From Allocoprobacillus halotolerans (GTDB taxonomy: Bacteria > Bacillota_I > Bacilli_A > Erysipelotrichales > Coprobacillaceae), in NCBI RefSeq assembly GCF_024399475.1, contig NZ_CP101620.1:973608-1037607 (forward strand): DNA of 64,000 bases. The letters are read 5' to 3'. Made by a program: the position numbers and the translations under genes. Of the stretch, positions 1-8,611 are shown one piece after another. The notes under the pieces were generated by a model that was not told the DNA's origin, made no database searches, and saw only the letters and a list, made by a program, of their open reading frames with translations. Each line of letters opens with the position of its first letter. Position 1 is the first letter of the stretch.

Positions 1-696
<696 letters not shown>

Positions 697-738
697 AAAA
701 GGTTTCAGAATGTCAAATGGCATCTGAAATCTTTTTTA
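697..738. terminator. bidirectional rho-independent terminator
   Basis: An inverted repeat (GGTTTCAGA ... TCTGAAATC) is flanked by A-runs on the left and T-runs on the right, between the convergent GH1 gene and deoC. It can serve both strands. Confidence 0.8.
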
Positions 739-1404
739 TTATTGTTCAAATTCTTCTAATATTTTAAGTGAACTGCTTGTTCCAATACGGCTTGCTCCAG
801 CGTTAATCATAGCTTGACATGTTTTCCAATCACGAATACCACCAGCTGCTTTTACTAACACATCATCACCAACTGTTTCTTTCATTAAACGCACATCTTC
901 TACGGTCGCTCCTGAAGTGCCAAAACCTGTACTTGTTTTAATATAATCAGGTCTTACCTTTTTTGCTATTAGAGCAATTTGTTTAATTTCTTCTTTTGTC
1001 AAATAACAGTTTTCAAAAATCACTTTACATATAATATGATGTTGATGACAAAGTGATACAATCTCCTGCATTTCTTTTTCAATATAATCCCAATCATGCA
1101 TTTTCGCTTTCCCGACATTAATCACATAGTCAATTTCATCTGCACCATCTTGAATTGCTTGTTTTGTTTCTGCAAGTTTGACTTCCAATGTTGTTTGTCC
1201 TAAAGGAAATGAAATAGCTGCACCAACATGTACATCTGTTCCTTTTAATAACTCTTTACAAAGTTTCACTGGTTCACTATTAATGGCTACCATTGCTGCT
1301 TTCATATCTTTTGCTTCTTGACACAATTTGATGAAATCATCATCTGTGGCATAAGCCTTTAAGAATGTATGATCAAACATTTTTGCTAGTTCTTCTTTTG
1401 TCAT
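739..1404 (-). CDS. deoC: deoxyribose-phosphate aldolase
   Basis: 221-residue class I aldolase that splits 2-deoxyribose-5-phosphate into glyceraldehyde-3-phosphate and acetaldehyde, the last step of deoxynucleoside salvage. The Schiff-base lysine is K156 in IKTSTGFG, the proton-relay lysine is K185 in VKAAGG, and the catalytic Asp is D92 in DEIDYVINVG. Length is normal for the short bacterial DeoC form. The ATG at 1404 is preceded by an AGGAGG-type ribosome site. It stands alone: no pyrimidine phosphorylase or cytidine deaminase gene is adjacent. Downstream it shares the bidirectional terminator with the GH1 gene. Confidence 0.97.
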   Translation of the reverse strand: MTKEELAKMFDHTFLKAYATDDDFIKLCQEAKDMKAAMVAINSEPVKLCKELLKGTDVHVGAAISFPLGQTTLEVKLAETKQAIQDGADEIDYVINVGKAKMHDWDYIEKEMQEIVSLCHQHHIICKVIFENCYLTKEEIKQIALIAKKVRPDYIKTSTGFGTSGATVEDVRLMKETVGDDVLVKAAGGIRDWKTCQAMINAGASRIGTSSSLKILEEFEQ

Positions 1405-1489
1405 GCTTTTTCCTCCTCATTTTTATATTTCAATTATAACACAAACAAAAAAGAAAAACCTATGGATTCTATGTCCATAGGTCATCAAT

Positions 1490-2428
1490 CTATCTCCAAA
1501 AATTTGCATTTCCACTACCAAGTGAAACAACTTCAAATTTGGTATTATGTGAGGTGCCTCCACTAAAATATCTTTTTCCTGAACCTTCACTACCATTAAA
1601 AATATCAATTTTATTTCCCTTAATAGCACCACCACGATCTACAACAATTCCATAAATAGTACCAGCTGTATTTAAATTATGATTAGAAATCTTAATCACT
1701 GTTCCAAATGGAATCGAACGATCAGCTGCTAAGCAATAATATTTCTTTCCTTTATAATATAAATATGGTGAATTCGTATTATTGACACCACTTGTAGGTG
1801 ATAACTTCACACCAGAAGAAGATGTTCCTCCACATCCTGTACAATCTCCACCATAAAGTGTCAATCTTCCAGTAAATGTTGTTCCTTCTAAAACACCACC
1901 ATATTGAATAATTTTATCCACTGGTTCTTCAATGATCTCTTCTTTAATCATTTGTTGATTCGTTTCTTTTCCATTAGCATAAGTGAAAAGATAAGTTCTT
2001 TTCGCTTTTCCGTCTTTTCCTTCTTGAACAACAGTTTTTGTCCAGCTTCCACTACCTTTTGTTTTTGTTGAGTATGGTATTGTTTCTATTTTTTCTACTG
2101 TCTTTGTTTCAACTCTTGTAATTTCAATATAATCATCTTGTTGAACAATGTCATCTTTATCTTTATTTAAAGTATCCTTTTGATCTAACTCAACATTTAA
2201 TTCATTTAAGACATTTGATACTGTATCCTGCTTGACCAAATAATCTTTTTCCACCTGTAAACCATCTTTTAAACGAATATCCACAGTTGGAATAAAATCT
2301 GTAATCTGATTAACAGCTCCTGATGATACAGTTGCTAATATAATAACAACATATACCACGGCCATTGCTAAAATTCCTTTTGTTCGGCTGTCAGCCGAGA
2401 CAATCGCCTCTTTAGCTCTTTGTAACAT
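1490..2428 (-). CDS. YabE-like cell-wall protein with G5 and 3D domains
   Basis: 312 residues. An N-terminal membrane anchor or uncleaved signal lies at about residues 17-39. A DUF348/ubiquitin-like stretch with alternating charged residues follows, then a G5-like segment at about 95-180, then a C-terminal 3D domain. The 3D domain carries the conserved Asp motifs (AADRSIPFGT, VVDRGGAIKGNKIDIF), as in resuscitation-promoting factors and MltA-type lytic transglycosylases, with Asp residues as the likely catalytic groups. The protein should act outside the membrane on peptidoglycan. It lies 12 bp downstream of tatD, the same order as yabD-yabE in Bacillus subtilis. Exact enzymatic activity is inferred from the family. 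Confidence 0.88.
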   Translation of the reverse strand: MLQRAKEAIVSADSRTKGILAMAVVYVVIILATVSSGAVNQITDFIPTVDIRLKDGLQVEKDYLVKQDTVSNVLNELNVELDQKDTLNKDKDDIVQQDDYIEITRVETKTVEKIETIPYSTKTKGSGSWTKTVVQEGKDGKAKRTYLFTYANGKETNQQMIKEEIIEEPVDKIIQYGGVLEGTTFTGRLTLYGGDCTGCGGTSSSGVKLSPTSGVNNTNSPYLYYKGKKYYCLAADRSIPFGTVIKISNHNLNTAGTIYGIVVDRGGAIKGNKIDIFNGSEGSGKRYFSGGTSHNTKFEVVSLGSGNANFWR

Positions 2429-2440
2429 AAAATATCCTCC

Positions 2441-3199
2441 TTATTTAATCCCAAACATTTTTTTGGCATTAAATGTTGTGATTCTAGCAACGTCTTCTAT
2501 CTCCATGTTCTTTAGCTTTGCTATTTCCTGGGCAATATACACAACATTTGCTGGCTCATTCAACTTTCCTCGAAATGGGTGAGGTGTTAAATAAGGGCAG
2601 TCCGTTTCAATCATTAAATGTTCTATATCAACTGATTGAGCAACTTCTTTAGGGACTTTTGCATTCTTAAAGGTCACTGGTCCAGCTAACGATATTTCAA
2701 AACCAATGTCAATATATCGTTTTGCCATTTGAGCAGAACCACTATAACAATGCATAATGCCATAATGTGCAGACTGTTTTAAGATTTGATAGGTATCTTC
2801 ATAAGCATCTCTCGCATGAATCACAATGGGCTTTTGATATTTTTTTGCCATTTCAATTTGTTTTGTAAAAATATCTTTTTGTTTTTCATGAGAAACTTCA
2901 TCCCAATAATAATCTAAACCTATTTCTCCTAAAGCCACCACACGTGGGTCTTGAAGCATTTTTTCAATTTCACTTAAATCTTCATCTGTTGTATCTTTAC
3001 AATCATTAGGGCTGATACCAACTGTCGCATAAATAAATGGATATTCATGAGCAATCTCAATAGCCTTTCTAGATGAGTCTAAATCATATCCAACGACAAC
3101 CATATTTTCAACGCCATTTTCTAATGCACAATGAATAAAGTCATCACGATTTGAATATAATTGTTCACTGTTTAAATGTGTATGTGTATTGAAATACAT
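2441..3199 (-). CDS. tatD: TatD family metal-dependent DNase
   Basis: About 252 residues, beginning MYFNTHTHLN with the first metal-binding His pair (HTH). GEIGLDYYW holds the metal-bridging Glu, IVIHARDA the third His, MHCYSGS the fourth, and ETDCPYLTP the catalytic Asp, so all metal ligands are present. TatD enzymes are cytoplasmic 3'-5' DNases/deoxyribonucleases. The frame extends upstream to a TTG at 3226, but the ATG at 3199 has an AGGGTG ribosome site six bases upstream and gives the usual family N-terminus. It forms a tight pair with the yabE-like gene, as in Bacillus. Confidence 0.95.
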   Translation of the reverse strand: MYFNTHTHLNSEQLYSNRDDFIHCALENGVENMVVVGYDLDSSRKAIEIAHEYPFIYATVGISPNDCKDTTDEDLSEIEKMLQDPRVVALGEIGLDYYWDEVSHEKQKDIFTKQIEMAKKYQKPIVIHARDAYEDTYQILKQSAHYGIMHCYSGSAQMAKRYIDIGFEISLAGPVTFKNAKVPKEVAQSVDIEHLMIETDCPYLTPHPFRGKLNEPANVVYIAQEIAKLKNMEIEDVARITTFNAKKMFGIK

Positions 3200-3205
3200 C
3201 TCCAT

Positions 3206-3538
3206 CACCCTGAGGCATAATAACAAATATTTAACACTTTGTCAAATTTCTAAATATACAAAAATACTTTTATTCTCATTTTATCGACTTTTTTCTTATT
3301 TTCATCATTCTATATTTGTCATTATAACAAACATTATTCATTTCTCTTTTGAAATATTCCAAGATTTCTACTTTTGTCAAAAAACGTTAAAATCACCAAC
3401 ATCATATTTATAGTATGTCTATTTCACATAGATTTAATCAAATTTTATAGTAGCTCTTTTTAAGCATATGTTTTACTTTTATTTATAAACTCATTTACAA
3501 CATAGTTGGTCAAAACTAACTAACAAAGGAGGAATACT
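3206..3538. other. intergenic region upstream of tatD and dps
   Basis: About 330 bases of very AT-rich DNA between the divergent tatD and dps genes. It holds the ribosome site of dps (AAGGAGG) and, just before it, an imperfect palindrome AGTTGGT-CAAA-ACTAACT (about 3503-3520) that could be an operator for the stress gene. I see no RNA gene or other coding sequence. The short open frame on the plus strand here has no ribosome site and no family resemblance. Confidence 0.4.
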
Positions 3539-3967
3539 ATGTTAGAAAAATTAAATATTTTATAATCAGATCTTGTCGTTGAATACCATAAGTTACAAAA
3601 TTTTCATTGGTATGTAAAAGGTAGTGATTTCTTTACAGCTCATGCAAAATTAGAAGAACTTTATAATTATATAAACGAAGCAATTGATGAAGTTGCTGAA
3701 AACATTCTTATGTTGAATGGAAAACCAACGTGTTCTTTAAAAGTATTTCTAGAACTTTCTCACATTCAAGAAGTGGATGATTGTTATCTGTCCTCACATG
3801 AAATTTATAAGATTGTGATTGAAGATTTTCAATATTTGTTAGATAGTTTATTAGAAATTAAAAAACAAGCTGATAAAGATAATCAAGTTTTAATTTCATC
3901 ACTTATGGATAATTATATTAGTGAATTTTATAAAACATTATGGATGTTACGACAAGCTTTTAAATAA
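3539..3967 (+). pseudogene. dps: Dps-type ferritin-like protein with a nonsense codon at position 9
   Basis: An ATG with a strong AAGGAGG site opens a frame of 143 codons that carries a TAA at codon 9 (3563-3565). Beyond it the frame is clean to the natural stop and reads as a Dps/mini-ferritin: HKLQNFHWYVKG holds the ferroxidase His/Trp pair, and DFFTAHAKLEELYNYINEAIDE the Asp and Glu ligands of the adjacent subunit. Dps proteins oxidise and store iron and protect DNA from peroxide. An in-frame ATG at 3710 would omit the ferroxidase helix, so restarting there would not give a working enzyme. One base change (for example TTA to TAA) explains the lesion; a read error is also possible. Confidence 0.85.
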
Positions 3968-4044
3968 TGATGAATGGAAGGTGGTAAAAATAAAGCCACC
4001 TTTTCTTTTGGTATGTTATAATCAATATGAATTGGAGGGATTGT

Positions 4045-4662
4045 ATGAATCAAAAATGGTTAGAATGGGCAATTGAATTACAAAGTCTGGCTCAAGCTGG
4101 ATTAACTTATGGTAAAGATGTTTATGATCACGAAAGATATGAAAGAATACGTCAAATTTCTGCAGAAATGATTGCTTATAAAACAGAAATTCCACTTGAA
4201 AAAGCTAAAGATTTATTTTGTAATGAAACTGGCTATCAGACACCTAAGTTGGATACCCGTGCCGCAATCTTTAAAGACAATAAAATACTTTTAGTACAAG
4301 AAAGCAATGGCACTTGGTCCTTGCCTGGTGGCTGGGTGGATGTCAATCTTTCCGTTAAAGAAAATACTATCAAAGAAGTCAAGGAAGAAAGTGGTTTAGA
4401 TGTTGTAGCTGATAAAATCATAGCCATTCAAGATCGCAATAAACATAATTTCCCTGTTTATGCTTATGGTGTCTGCAAAATATTTGTTTTATGTTCTGTA
4501 TTAGGTGGCGAATTTGTAGAAAATATTGAAACACTAGGATTTGATTATTTTGATGAAAGTGAGCTTCCTAATCTTGCTAATGAAAAAAACACTAAAGAAC
4601 AAATTGCGATGTGTTTTGAGGCTTATCAATCAGGTAAGAATTGGGAAACTGTATTTGACTAA
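4045..4662 (+). CDS. NUDIX hydrolase with N-terminal helical domain
   Basis: About 205 residues. Residues 1-60 form the helical domain found before the NUDIX fold in this family, and the NUDIX fold follows. The NUDIX box reads GGWVDVNLSVKENTIKEVKE then ESGL. It keeps the EV-x-EE metal-binding core, but the first conserved Glu (G-x5-E) is replaced by Leu and the REUxEE Arg by Lys. Such enzymes hydrolyse nucleoside-diphosphate-linked compounds; the substrate is unknown. The frame opens at 4027, but the GGAGGG ribosome site fits the ATG at 4045. It is a single gene with its own terminator. Confidence 0.85.
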   Translation: MNQKWLEWAIELQSLAQAGLTYGKDVYDHERYERIRQISAEMIAYKTEIPLEKAKDLFCNETGYQTPKLDTRAAIFKDNKILLVQESNGTWSLPGGWVDVNLSVKENTIKEVKEESGLDVVADKIIAIQDRNKHNFPVYAYGVCKIFVLCSVLGGEFVENIETLGFDYFDESELPNLANEKNTKEQIAMCFEAYQSGKNWETVFD

Positions 4663-4707
4663 AACAAATTTTTAACTATATTAAAATAACTTATTTTTCA
4701 GAAGAAT

Positions 4708-4747
4708 AAAAATCCAACTATGTGTATTTTTCATAATTGGATTTTTT
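4708..4747. terminator. rho-independent terminator after the NUDIX gene
   Basis: Inverted repeat AAAATCCAACTATG / CATAATTGGATTTT with one mismatch, with a T-run on the plus strand and an A-run for the minus strand. Confidence 0.75.
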
Positions 4748-4764
4748 AATATGGGATTTGAATA

Positions 4765-4828
4765 AGAAAAAAGGTGTGGTCCTGCATCAATCTGCACATC
4801 CAGCGACAAGACGCCAGGGGCTACACCT
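4765..4828 (-). ncRNA. candidate small structured RNA, about 60 nt
   Basis: A GC-rich island within AT-rich intergenic DNA. Read on the minus strand it starts GGTGTAG and ends CCACACC followed by six T, so the outer stem closes the whole molecule and doubles as an intrinsic terminator. Inside are two hairpins: GCG-TCTTGT-CGC (extendable with wobble pairs) and TGCA-GATTGA-TGCA. This gives a three-way junction. A minus-strand -10 (TATACT, 4835-4840) places the start at about 4828; a weak -35 (TTGTAT, 4860-4865) is spaced 19. It matches no RNA family I can name and has no open frame. Whether it is transcribed is inferred. Confidence 0.5.
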
Positions 4829-4834
4829 ATAAAG

Positions 4835-4865
4835 AGTATATTCTTTTTCTACTCATAATATACAA
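4835..4865 (-). promoter_or_regulatory. putative promoter of the small RNA
   Basis: TATACT at 4835-4840 as -10 and TTGTAT at 4860-4865 as -35, spaced 19. The predicted start coincides with the first base of the closing stem of the candidate RNA. Confidence 0.4.
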
Positions 4866-4871
4866 TTTTAG

Positions 4872-5191
4872 TCAGAATACCTCATTAACATTAGAAAACA
4901 GACGATAAAAATTAATGTTTTGAGATGTCTTATATAAACGAATTGCACTGCATATATTATCAATAAACTTCAATCCTGCTTCCACCTGTAAATCTTGTTT
5001 ATTGATAGATAATACATTATCCAGAATACCAATGCTTCTGATAATTTTTTCTTCAAAATCTTTCTTTTTAAATGCATCAAAAATAATATCAATATCGTCA
5101 TATATATTAGAAACAATATTGTTTAGCATACGAATATACTCTTGCTCTTGATAAATCTTTTTTCTTTTTTGTAATAAAAAAGCGACTTCAT
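4872..5191 (-). CDS. hypothetical small helical protein, frame broken at an A-run
   Basis: The clean part (85 codons from 5129) encodes an acidic, helical protein without signal or membrane segment. Upstream, an ATG at 5191 behind GTGGTGAT starts MKSLFYYKKEK. It then runs into the AAAAAAGAAAAAAG stretch near 5159-5172, and one base changed there would join it to KIYQEQEYIRMLNN and give one protein of about 106 residues. I recognise no family. It begins just after the prs terminator and ends just before the small-RNA promoter. The joining is inferred from the absence of a ribosome site before the internal ATG. Confidence 0.45.
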
Positions 5192-5216
5192 ATCATCACC
5201 ACTTTAAAAAACAAGT

Positions 5217-5245
5217 ATAAAAAAAGGAGATTTTTCAATCTCCCA
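5217..5245 (-). terminator. terminator of the glmU-prs transcript
   Basis: On the minus strand GGAGATT-loop-AATCTCC is followed by seven T, directly downstream of the prs stop codon. Confidence 0.85.
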
Positions 5246-5252
5246 TCATACA

Positions 5253-6212
5253 TTATTCACCTTTAAAATCGAAATGTTTGAAAACATCACTTACAGGTAA
5301 ATCATTTTCAATACTTTCAATTGTATATGCTAATAGCTCAGCAACACTGATTTGTACTAATTTATCAAAACGTTTTTCTTCAGGAATAGCAATTGTATCA
5401 GTAATAATGACTTCTTTTGCTACACAGTTATTTAATCTTTCAACTGCTGGTCCAGATAATACACCATGTGTACAAGCAATATAGACATCCTTTGCACCTT
5501 TTTCTTTTAAAACTTGTGCTCCAGCAACAATTGTTCCAGCTGTATCAATCATATCATCAATTAATACACAGTTCTTTCCTTCAACATCCCCAATAATCCC
5601 CATAACTTCAGCAACGTTTGGTTTAGGACGTCTTTTATCAATAATCGCAATTGGACAATCCAATGCTTCTGACATTTTTCTCGCACGAGTTGCTCCACCA
5701 TGATCTGGTGATACAACACATAAATCTTCAATATTTTTATTTTTAATATATCTACAAATAAGAGGTAAAGCTTCCATTTCATCAACTGGAATATCAAAGA
5801 ATCCCTGAATTTGACGTGCATGTAAGTCCACTGTTACAACTCTATCCACACCTGCTACTGATAATAAATCAGCAACTAAACGTGAAGTAATGGGTTGTCT
5901 TGGTTTTGCCTTACGATCTTGTCTAGCATATCCAAAATATGGTATAACTGCTGTAATTTCTTTTGCTGATGCACGTTTTAAAGCATCAGTTAAAACTAAG
6001 ATTTCCATTAAGTTTTCAGTTACAGGATTAGATGTAGATTGAACAATAAAAACATCTTTTCCACGTACTGATTCTTCAATTTCAACTAAAATTTCACCAT
6101 CTGCAAAATGATGAACAACACTCTTTCCAACTTCTGTCCCTAAAATATCAGCTATAGAATTAGCTAATTCTTGATTTGATGATAAAGCAAATATCGTTAT
6201 GTTATTTTTCAT
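5253..6212 (-). CDS. prs: ribose-phosphate pyrophosphokinase (PRPP synthetase)
   Basis: 319 residues, the normal length for class I PRPP synthetases, which make phosphoribosyl pyrophosphate from ribose-5-phosphate and ATP for nucleotide, His, Trp and NAD synthesis. Visible motifs: the flexible ATP loop PYFGYARQDRKAKPRQPI (91-108), the metal/His segment VDLHARQIQGFF (128-139), and the PRPP-binding loop VLIDDMIDTAGTI (216-228). It is the second gene of glmU-prs, 18 bp behind glmU, the same order as in Bacillus, and ends at a clear terminator. Confidence 0.98.
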   Translation of the reverse strand: MKNNITIFALSSNQELANSIADILGTEVGKSVVHHFADGEILVEIEESVRGKDVFIVQSTSNPVTENLMEILVLTDALKRASAKEITAVIPYFGYARQDRKAKPRQPITSRLVADLLSVAGVDRVVTVDLHARQIQGFFDIPVDEMEALPLICRYIKNKNIEDLCVVSPDHGGATRARKMSEALDCPIAIIDKRRPKPNVAEVMGIIGDVEGKNCVLIDDMIDTAGTIVAGAQVLKEKGAKDVYIACTHGVLSGPAVERLNNCVAKEVIITDTIAIPEEKRFDKLVQISVAELLAYTIESIENDLPVSDVFKHFDFKGE

Positions 6213-6230
6213 TTTTACCCCATATTCTCC

Positions 6231-7625
6231 TTATTTTTTATTTCGTCTTTCGTATTCTTTTTCTCTAATTTCTTTTAATATTTTACTATAACCTTTTTTA
6301 TTTTCCTGTCTTGATCTAGCAATAGCCATCGCATCTTCATCAACTTCTTTTGTGATTGTTGAACCAGCTGCAATATAAGCATTCTTTCTTACAGTCACTG
6401 GAGCGACTAAGTTTGTATTACATCCAATGAAAACATTGTCCTCAATCTTTGTCAGTGACTTATTCTTTCCATCATAGTTAGAAGTAATCGTTCCACAACC
6501 AAAGTTAACATCTTTTCCAACTTCAGCATCTCCAACGTAAGTTAAATGTGAAGCCTTACTTCCTGCTCCAAAATCAGCTTTCTTCATTTCCACAAAGTTA
6601 CCTAAGTGTGCATGTTCATGAATATGACAATTTGTTCTTAATCTTGCATAAGGACCAATATCAACACCATTTTCAATAATAGAATCACTTAAAACAGAGA
6701 ATTTGATTTCTACATGATCCTTAATTTCCATGTTTGTAAACTCACAATAAGGTCCGATATGACAATGACTACCAATCACTGTTTTGCCCTTAATAATACA
6801 TCCTGGTTCAATAATTGTATCTTGTCCAATCACAACATCTCTACCAATATAAGTATTTGATGGATCAACAATTGTCACACCATTTAATAAATGTTCACGA
6901 TTAATACGATCTCTTAAAAACTGTGTTGACTCAGCTAATGCCACGCGATCATTAATTCCACCAACTTCATTGAAATCATCAATCTTATAAGCATCTACTT
7001 TTAATCCATCTTGATTCATAATTCCAATCACATCAGTCAAATAATATTCATTTTGAGCATTGTCATTTGTTACTTGACTTAATGCTTCAAATAAAGCTTG
7101 GTTATCAAAACAATATTCACCTGTATTCATTTCAGTAATATCTTTTTGGCTATCCAATAAATCTTTAAATTCAACAATACCATTCACTTGACCATTGTCT
7201 TTGATAATTCTTCCATAATGTGTACTTGGATCACAATCTGCACTCATAATCGTTGCTTGATTATGATGTTCTTGATGATAAGCAATAAATTCTTGTAAAG
7301 TTTCTTTACGAATTAATGGTGCATCACCACATAAAACCAATGTCATACCTTCACGATTAGCTAAAATATCTTTAGCCTGTAACACTGCATGACCTGTACC
7401 TAACTGTTCCTTTTGATCAACAAAAGTCACATCATCAACAATTGCTTTCACCTGATCAGCCTCATGACCAACCACTACAATTGTTTCATCTACACCTAAA
7501 TCCTTTAATTCATCAACCACATGATTAATCATTGGCTTATACAATACTTCATGTACTACTTTCGGTTTATCAGACTTCATTCTTGTGCCTTTACCAGCAG
7601 CCAATACAATAGCATATACTTTCAT
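6231..7625 (-). CDS. glmU: bifunctional GlmU: GlcNAc-1-P uridyltransferase / GlcN-1-P acetyltransferase
   Basis: 464 residues. The N-terminal nucleotidyltransferase domain opens with VLAAGKGTRMKSDKPK (about 7-22). The C-terminal left-handed beta-helix with hexapeptide repeats runs from about 250 and holds the acetyltransferase site (KKADFGAGSKASHLTYVGDA). The enzyme makes UDP-GlcNAc for peptidoglycan and wall polymers. The frame runs up to 7646, but the ATG at 7625 has an AAGGAG site five to six bases upstream and starts with the standard MKVYAIVLAAG. It is co-transcribed with prs. Confidence 0.98.
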   Translation of the reverse strand: MKVYAIVLAAGKGTRMKSDKPKVVHEVLYKPMINHVVDELKDLGVDETIVVVGHEADQVKAIVDDVTFVDQKEQLGTGHAVLQAKDILANREGMTLVLCGDAPLIRKETLQEFIAYHQEHHNQATIMSADCDPSTHYGRIIKDNGQVNGIVEFKDLLDSQKDITEMNTGEYCFDNQALFEALSQVTNDNAQNEYYLTDVIGIMNQDGLKVDAYKIDDFNEVGGINDRVALAESTQFLRDRINREHLLNGVTIVDPSNTYIGRDVVIGQDTIIEPGCIIKGKTVIGSHCHIGPYCEFTNMEIKDHVEIKFSVLSDSIIENGVDIGPYARLRTNCHIHEHAHLGNFVEMKKADFGAGSKASHLTYVGDAEVGKDVNFGCGTITSNYDGKNKSLTKIEDNVFIGCNTNLVAPVTVRKNAYIAAGSTITKEVDEDAMAIARSRQENKKGYSKILKEIREKEYERRNKK

Positions 7626-7743
7626 TTTTTCTCTCCTTATCGCCAATATTCTAACAAAAAAACATAAAAAAAAAGAGGAAACAGGGAAATACTTATCTTC
7701 TTACCCATATTTTTCCTTACTTTTTTACAAAATCAAAAGTTAG

Positions 7744-8606
7744 CTATTTGTAACCATGTTCATCTTTATTCAAAATCTCTGTTTTTCTTACAAACGCATA
7801 CTTCTTAAAAAAGAAATCATACCCCTTATCCAACAACTCTTTATCTTGTGTTAAACCAAAAACACAAGATCCACTTCCAGACATTAAGGTGCCATCAAAT
7901 CCAAGTAATTTCATTTCTTCTTTAATCTTTAATATATCAGGAACTATCTTTAATGATGGTTCTTCCAAAGTATTACCTAAACAATCCACAACACCTTGAT
8001 AATCATTGTTTTCAATGGCTTCTTTCATCTTTAAAATAGGTGGATGCATAGCTTTTTTAAATCTAACATACCAAAAGATTTCTTTGTTGAAACACCTTTT
8101 TTAGGTTTCACCAATAACATATAACAATGAAAATCTTGGTTAATAAATTCTAACTGTTCACCAATCCCTTTAACAAAAGCCATTTTTTCATAAATACAAA
8201 ATGGAATATCAGCACCGACTTCTTTTCCAATTTCAGCTAAAGTTTCCAAAGATAAATTTAAACGAAACATTTGATTCATTGCTTTTAAAACAGCTGCCCC
8301 ATCACTACTTCCACCAGCTAAACCAGCTTGTGTAGGAATATGTTTATAAATATGAATCTTAATACCATAAGGAATATGATAGCGCTCAATTAATAATTGA
8401 GCCACTTTATACATAATATTTCTTTCATCCGTTGGCATACGATTTGTATTTGATGTAATCTCAATCCCCTGATCAATCTTTTCAATATAAATCAAATCAT
8501 GTAATGTAATGGGCGCCATAATCATTTCTAAATCATGATAACCATCTTCTCTTTTTCTCACAACATCCAATGCTAAATTGACTTTTGCATATGCTCTTAT
8601 TTTCAT
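7744..8606 (-). CDS. ispE: 4-diphosphocytidyl-2-C-methyl-D-erythritol kinase, frameshifted at A6
   Basis: GHMP kinase of the MEP isoprenoid pathway. The first part starts MKIRAYAKVNLALDV and carries the glycine-rich loop TQAGLAGGSSDGAA; the second carries MSGSGSCVFGL. They are read in different frames. The break is at 8053-8058, where TTA AAA AAG CTA should read TTA AAA AAA GCT: one A short. With that base restored the protein is about 287 residues and intact. The site is also a textbook -1 slippery heptamer (A AAA AAG) in the right phase. The start at 8606 is chosen because GAGAGG lies nine bases upstream. The gene is essential in organisms relying on the MEP pathway, so a base-calling error is the simplest reading. 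Confidence 0.88.
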
Positions 8607-8611
8607 TTCCC

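Noticed and set aside
3189-3413. Plus-strand open frame of 74 codons between tatD and dps
   Set aside because: No ribosome site, hydrophobic and Phe-rich composition as expected from random AT-rich DNA, and it overlaps the tatD start.
4765-4828. Small SRP RNA, 6S RNA or a self-cleaving ribozyme as identity for the GC-rich island
   Set aside because: It lacks the SRP GGTCAGG/AAGCAGC loops, is too short for 6S, and none of the hammerhead, twister or pistol core motifs is present.
5159-5172. Programmed frameshifting at AAAAAAG in the small gene after prs
   Set aside because: The heptamer is not in the phase needed for a -1 shift there; a miscounted A-run is simpler.
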